A DNA stretch of 64,000 nucleotides, taken from NCBI RefSeq assembly GCF_900240405.1, contig NZ_OEQK01000003.1, positions 248,001 to 312,000 of the forward strand. Reading direction: 5' to 3'. Both the position numbers and the translations under genes were made by a program. This stretch comes from Salirhabdus sp. Marseille-P4669 (GTDB lineage Bacteria > Bacillota > Bacilli > Bacillales > Alkalibacillaceae). This document shows, piece after piece, positions 62,939 through 64,000 of the stretch. The notes beneath the pieces were generated by a model. It made no database searches. It had not been told where the DNA came from and saw nothing but the letters and a program-made list of their open reading frames with translations. Positions within the stretch are counted from its first letter, which is position 1, and each line of letters starts with the position of its first letter.

Positions 62939-62985
62939 TGTGAAACATTTTGTGAAACAAGATTATTCGGGAAGTGACAGGCACC
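62939..62985. repeat. Dispersed repeat, copy 6 (long form)
   Basis: TGTGAAACATTTTGTGAAAC, AAGATTATTCGGGAAG, then TGACAGGCACC. Same orientation as copy 5 and 43 of 47 positions identical. Confidence 0.85.
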
Positions 62986-63017
62986 AAAAACCCAAATAAT
63001 TTCTCACACTTTAGTAC

Positions 63018-63908
63018 ATGATATTAATACAGGCTTACGACAAGTTGGTGAGGAATGTGCAAAATATACATAGGTTGTTTAATAAGAATTCGATTCCTTT
63101 TTTTATTTTAACGCTTTTTCATTTTGGTATCGTGTTGCTTATGTTAAAAAAGCGGAAAAAGAAAGGCTTTTGGGGCTTGCTTTTTACGAATATTGGATTT
63201 GCTTATTTATTTGAATATCCAACGTTCAACTTATTTCACGGATATCGTTATATCCCGCATATTTTAAAAAAACGACCATTTGATAACGTCTTCGGTGCTA
63301 TATTATCTCAAGGAATATATGTTCCTATCGTCGCAACCTTTTTAACGATTTTCCAAAAAAATTGGCGTTGGAAGATCAGCTTTAGTTTTTTTTATTTTCT
63401 AATTGAACATTTGTTTCTTCGTATTAAAATTTACAAAGTGTACTGGTGGAAGCCACGTTACACATTAATTTTCATCAGCCTTTATTTTTTTGTAAGTGAC
63501 TTTATTTATAAAATGCTAGCAGCACCAAAAAAGTGGGCATATGTACTTGCAAACTTCCAAGCAACGCAAGTGACCTGGGTCAATATTATGTTTGTCTATG
63601 CTTTGTTCCGGCAAATTCGGTTTGGGCGAGGCCGCTATCACACTTGGACAGAACACTTTAATTTGATTCCATTATATAGCTTGGTTCTGTCTTTGATTGC
63701 AAGTATTACTTCTAAAAAAGCAATTATAAATAGGTTCCTTTTAATTGGAAGTCACTATATTCTAGATAAGTTCCTAATTAAAAAGGGCATTCTAAAATTG
63801 AAATTTAAGCATGTCTTCTACCATCTTGGTTGGTATACAATCATGCCATTTATGACACGATTGCTAAAGAGAGTTATTAATGGACAACCTAAAGAATCCA
63901 CATTTTAA
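63018..63908 (+). CDS. Multi-helix membrane protein of unknown function
   Basis: The protein of up to 296 residues is very basic and has about seven helices, with aromatic-rich loops such as KVYWWKPRYTLIFISLYFF. No family is assigned; the plan recalls CBO0543-like proteins of spore formers. ATG 63018 has no clear binding site, and GTG 63057 behind GAGG is an alternative, so the N-terminus is uncertain. Repeat copy 6 ends 32 nt upstream. Confidence 0.62.
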   Translation: MILIQAYDKLVRNVQNIHRLFNKNSIPFFILTLFHFGIVLLMLKKRKKKGFWGLLFTNIGFAYLFEYPTFNLFHGYRYIPHILKKRPFDNVFGAILSQGIYVPIVATFLTIFQKNWRWKISFSFFYFLIEHLFLRIKIYKVYWWKPRYTLIFISLYFFVSDFIYKMLAAPKKWAYVLANFQATQVTWVNIMFVYALFRQIRFGRGRYHTWTEHFNLIPLYSLVLSLIASITSKKAIINRFLLIGSHYILDKFLIKKGILKLKFKHVFYHLGWYTIMPFMTRLLKRVINGQPKESTF

Positions 63909-63909
63909 A

Positions 63910-63949
63910 AAAAGACAAGAAACTCCTTTAATAGAGCTTCTTGTCTTTT
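63910..63949. terminator. Bidirectional terminator at the right edge
   Basis: A perfect 12-bp stem (63910-63921 with 63938-63949). Seven T follow on the minus strand, where a partial gene ends at 63960. Confidence 0.85.
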
Positions 63950-63959
63950 CGCGTTATCC

Positions 63960-64000
63960 TTATTTTTCTAAGAACGTCGCTTTCACCCGCTTCGACTTTA
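63960..64000 (-). CDS. C-terminal end of a gene entering from the right edge
   Basis: On the minus strand a frame runs from the window edge to TAA at 63960-63962, ending KSKRVKATFLEK. The terminator ten bases further on supports a real gene end. The product cannot be named from 12 residues. Confidence 0.45.
   Translation of the reverse strand, partial: KSKRVKATFLEK

Overview
The window is low-GC chromosomal DNA from an endospore-forming member of the Bacillaceae. The evidence is Bacillus-type ribosome binding sites, frequent TTG and GTG starts, a spore photoproduct lyase pair (splAB), a sigI/rsgI pair, a ccdA/resA-type set, and CcpA-type cre sites. The genus cannot be fixed from the sequence. 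No rRNA, tRNA, CRISPR array, prophage or intact insertion sequence was seen.

Region 1 (1-14.8 kb) is an aromatic-acid catabolic island. On the minus strand, praB-praE-praG-praF-praD-praC-praA-pobA encode 4-hydroxybenzoate 3-hydroxylation, extradiol 2,3-cleavage of protocatechuate and the lower meta pathway to pyruvate and acetyl-CoA. The order from praB to praC matches the Paenibacillus pra cluster as I recall it. An IclR-type regulator, a PraH-like decarboxylase and an aromatic aldehyde dehydrogenase lie on the plus strand. A TRAP transporter (dctPQM) and a truncated Rieske oxygenase alpha subunit follow on the minus strand. One TTGC-N8-GCAA type motif precedes three transcription units, and four cre-like sites lie across the island, so induction by the IclR protein plus catabolite repression is the inferred control.

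Region 2 (14.9-27.3 kb) is mixed housekeeping: an AAT-family hydrolase, a YitT protein, a PadR/DUF2812 pair under a consensus promoter with an overlapping operator, two oxidoreductases, a five-LysM NlpC/P60 endopeptidase, a ccdA/resA-type/response-regulator set and a FetAB-type ABC exporter.

Region 3 (27.3-33.0 kb) is a reactive-sulfur island. A CstR-type persulfide sensor (Cys31, Asn56, Cys60) is paired with a membrane rhodanese lacking its catalytic cysteine. A long minus-strand operon follows: rhodanese, TusA-rhodanese fusion, DsrE, rhodanese-persulfide dioxygenase fusion, TusA, TauE exporter, membrane rhodanese, rhodanese and DUF302 protein. ATACC-N6-GGTAT sites lie upstream of both units.

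Region 4 (33-49 kb) has proline dehydrogenase, a DHH phosphoesterase, splAB, a DUF378 gene with a consensus SigF/SigG promoter, a glycosyltransferase/PAP2 pair, hemolysin III, an alanine symporter, several small genes, and a two-component system next to a MacB-like ABC transporter.

Region 5 (49-64 kb) has a mercaptopyruvate sulfurtransferase-type protein, sigI/rsgI with a DUF5667-type secreted protein, a YkuD L,D-transpeptidase, two luciferase-like monooxygenases, Nudix, PAP2, P-loop and many membrane proteins of unknown role. Six copies of a short repeat with a TGACAGGCACC-type core lie between 41.6 and 63 kb.
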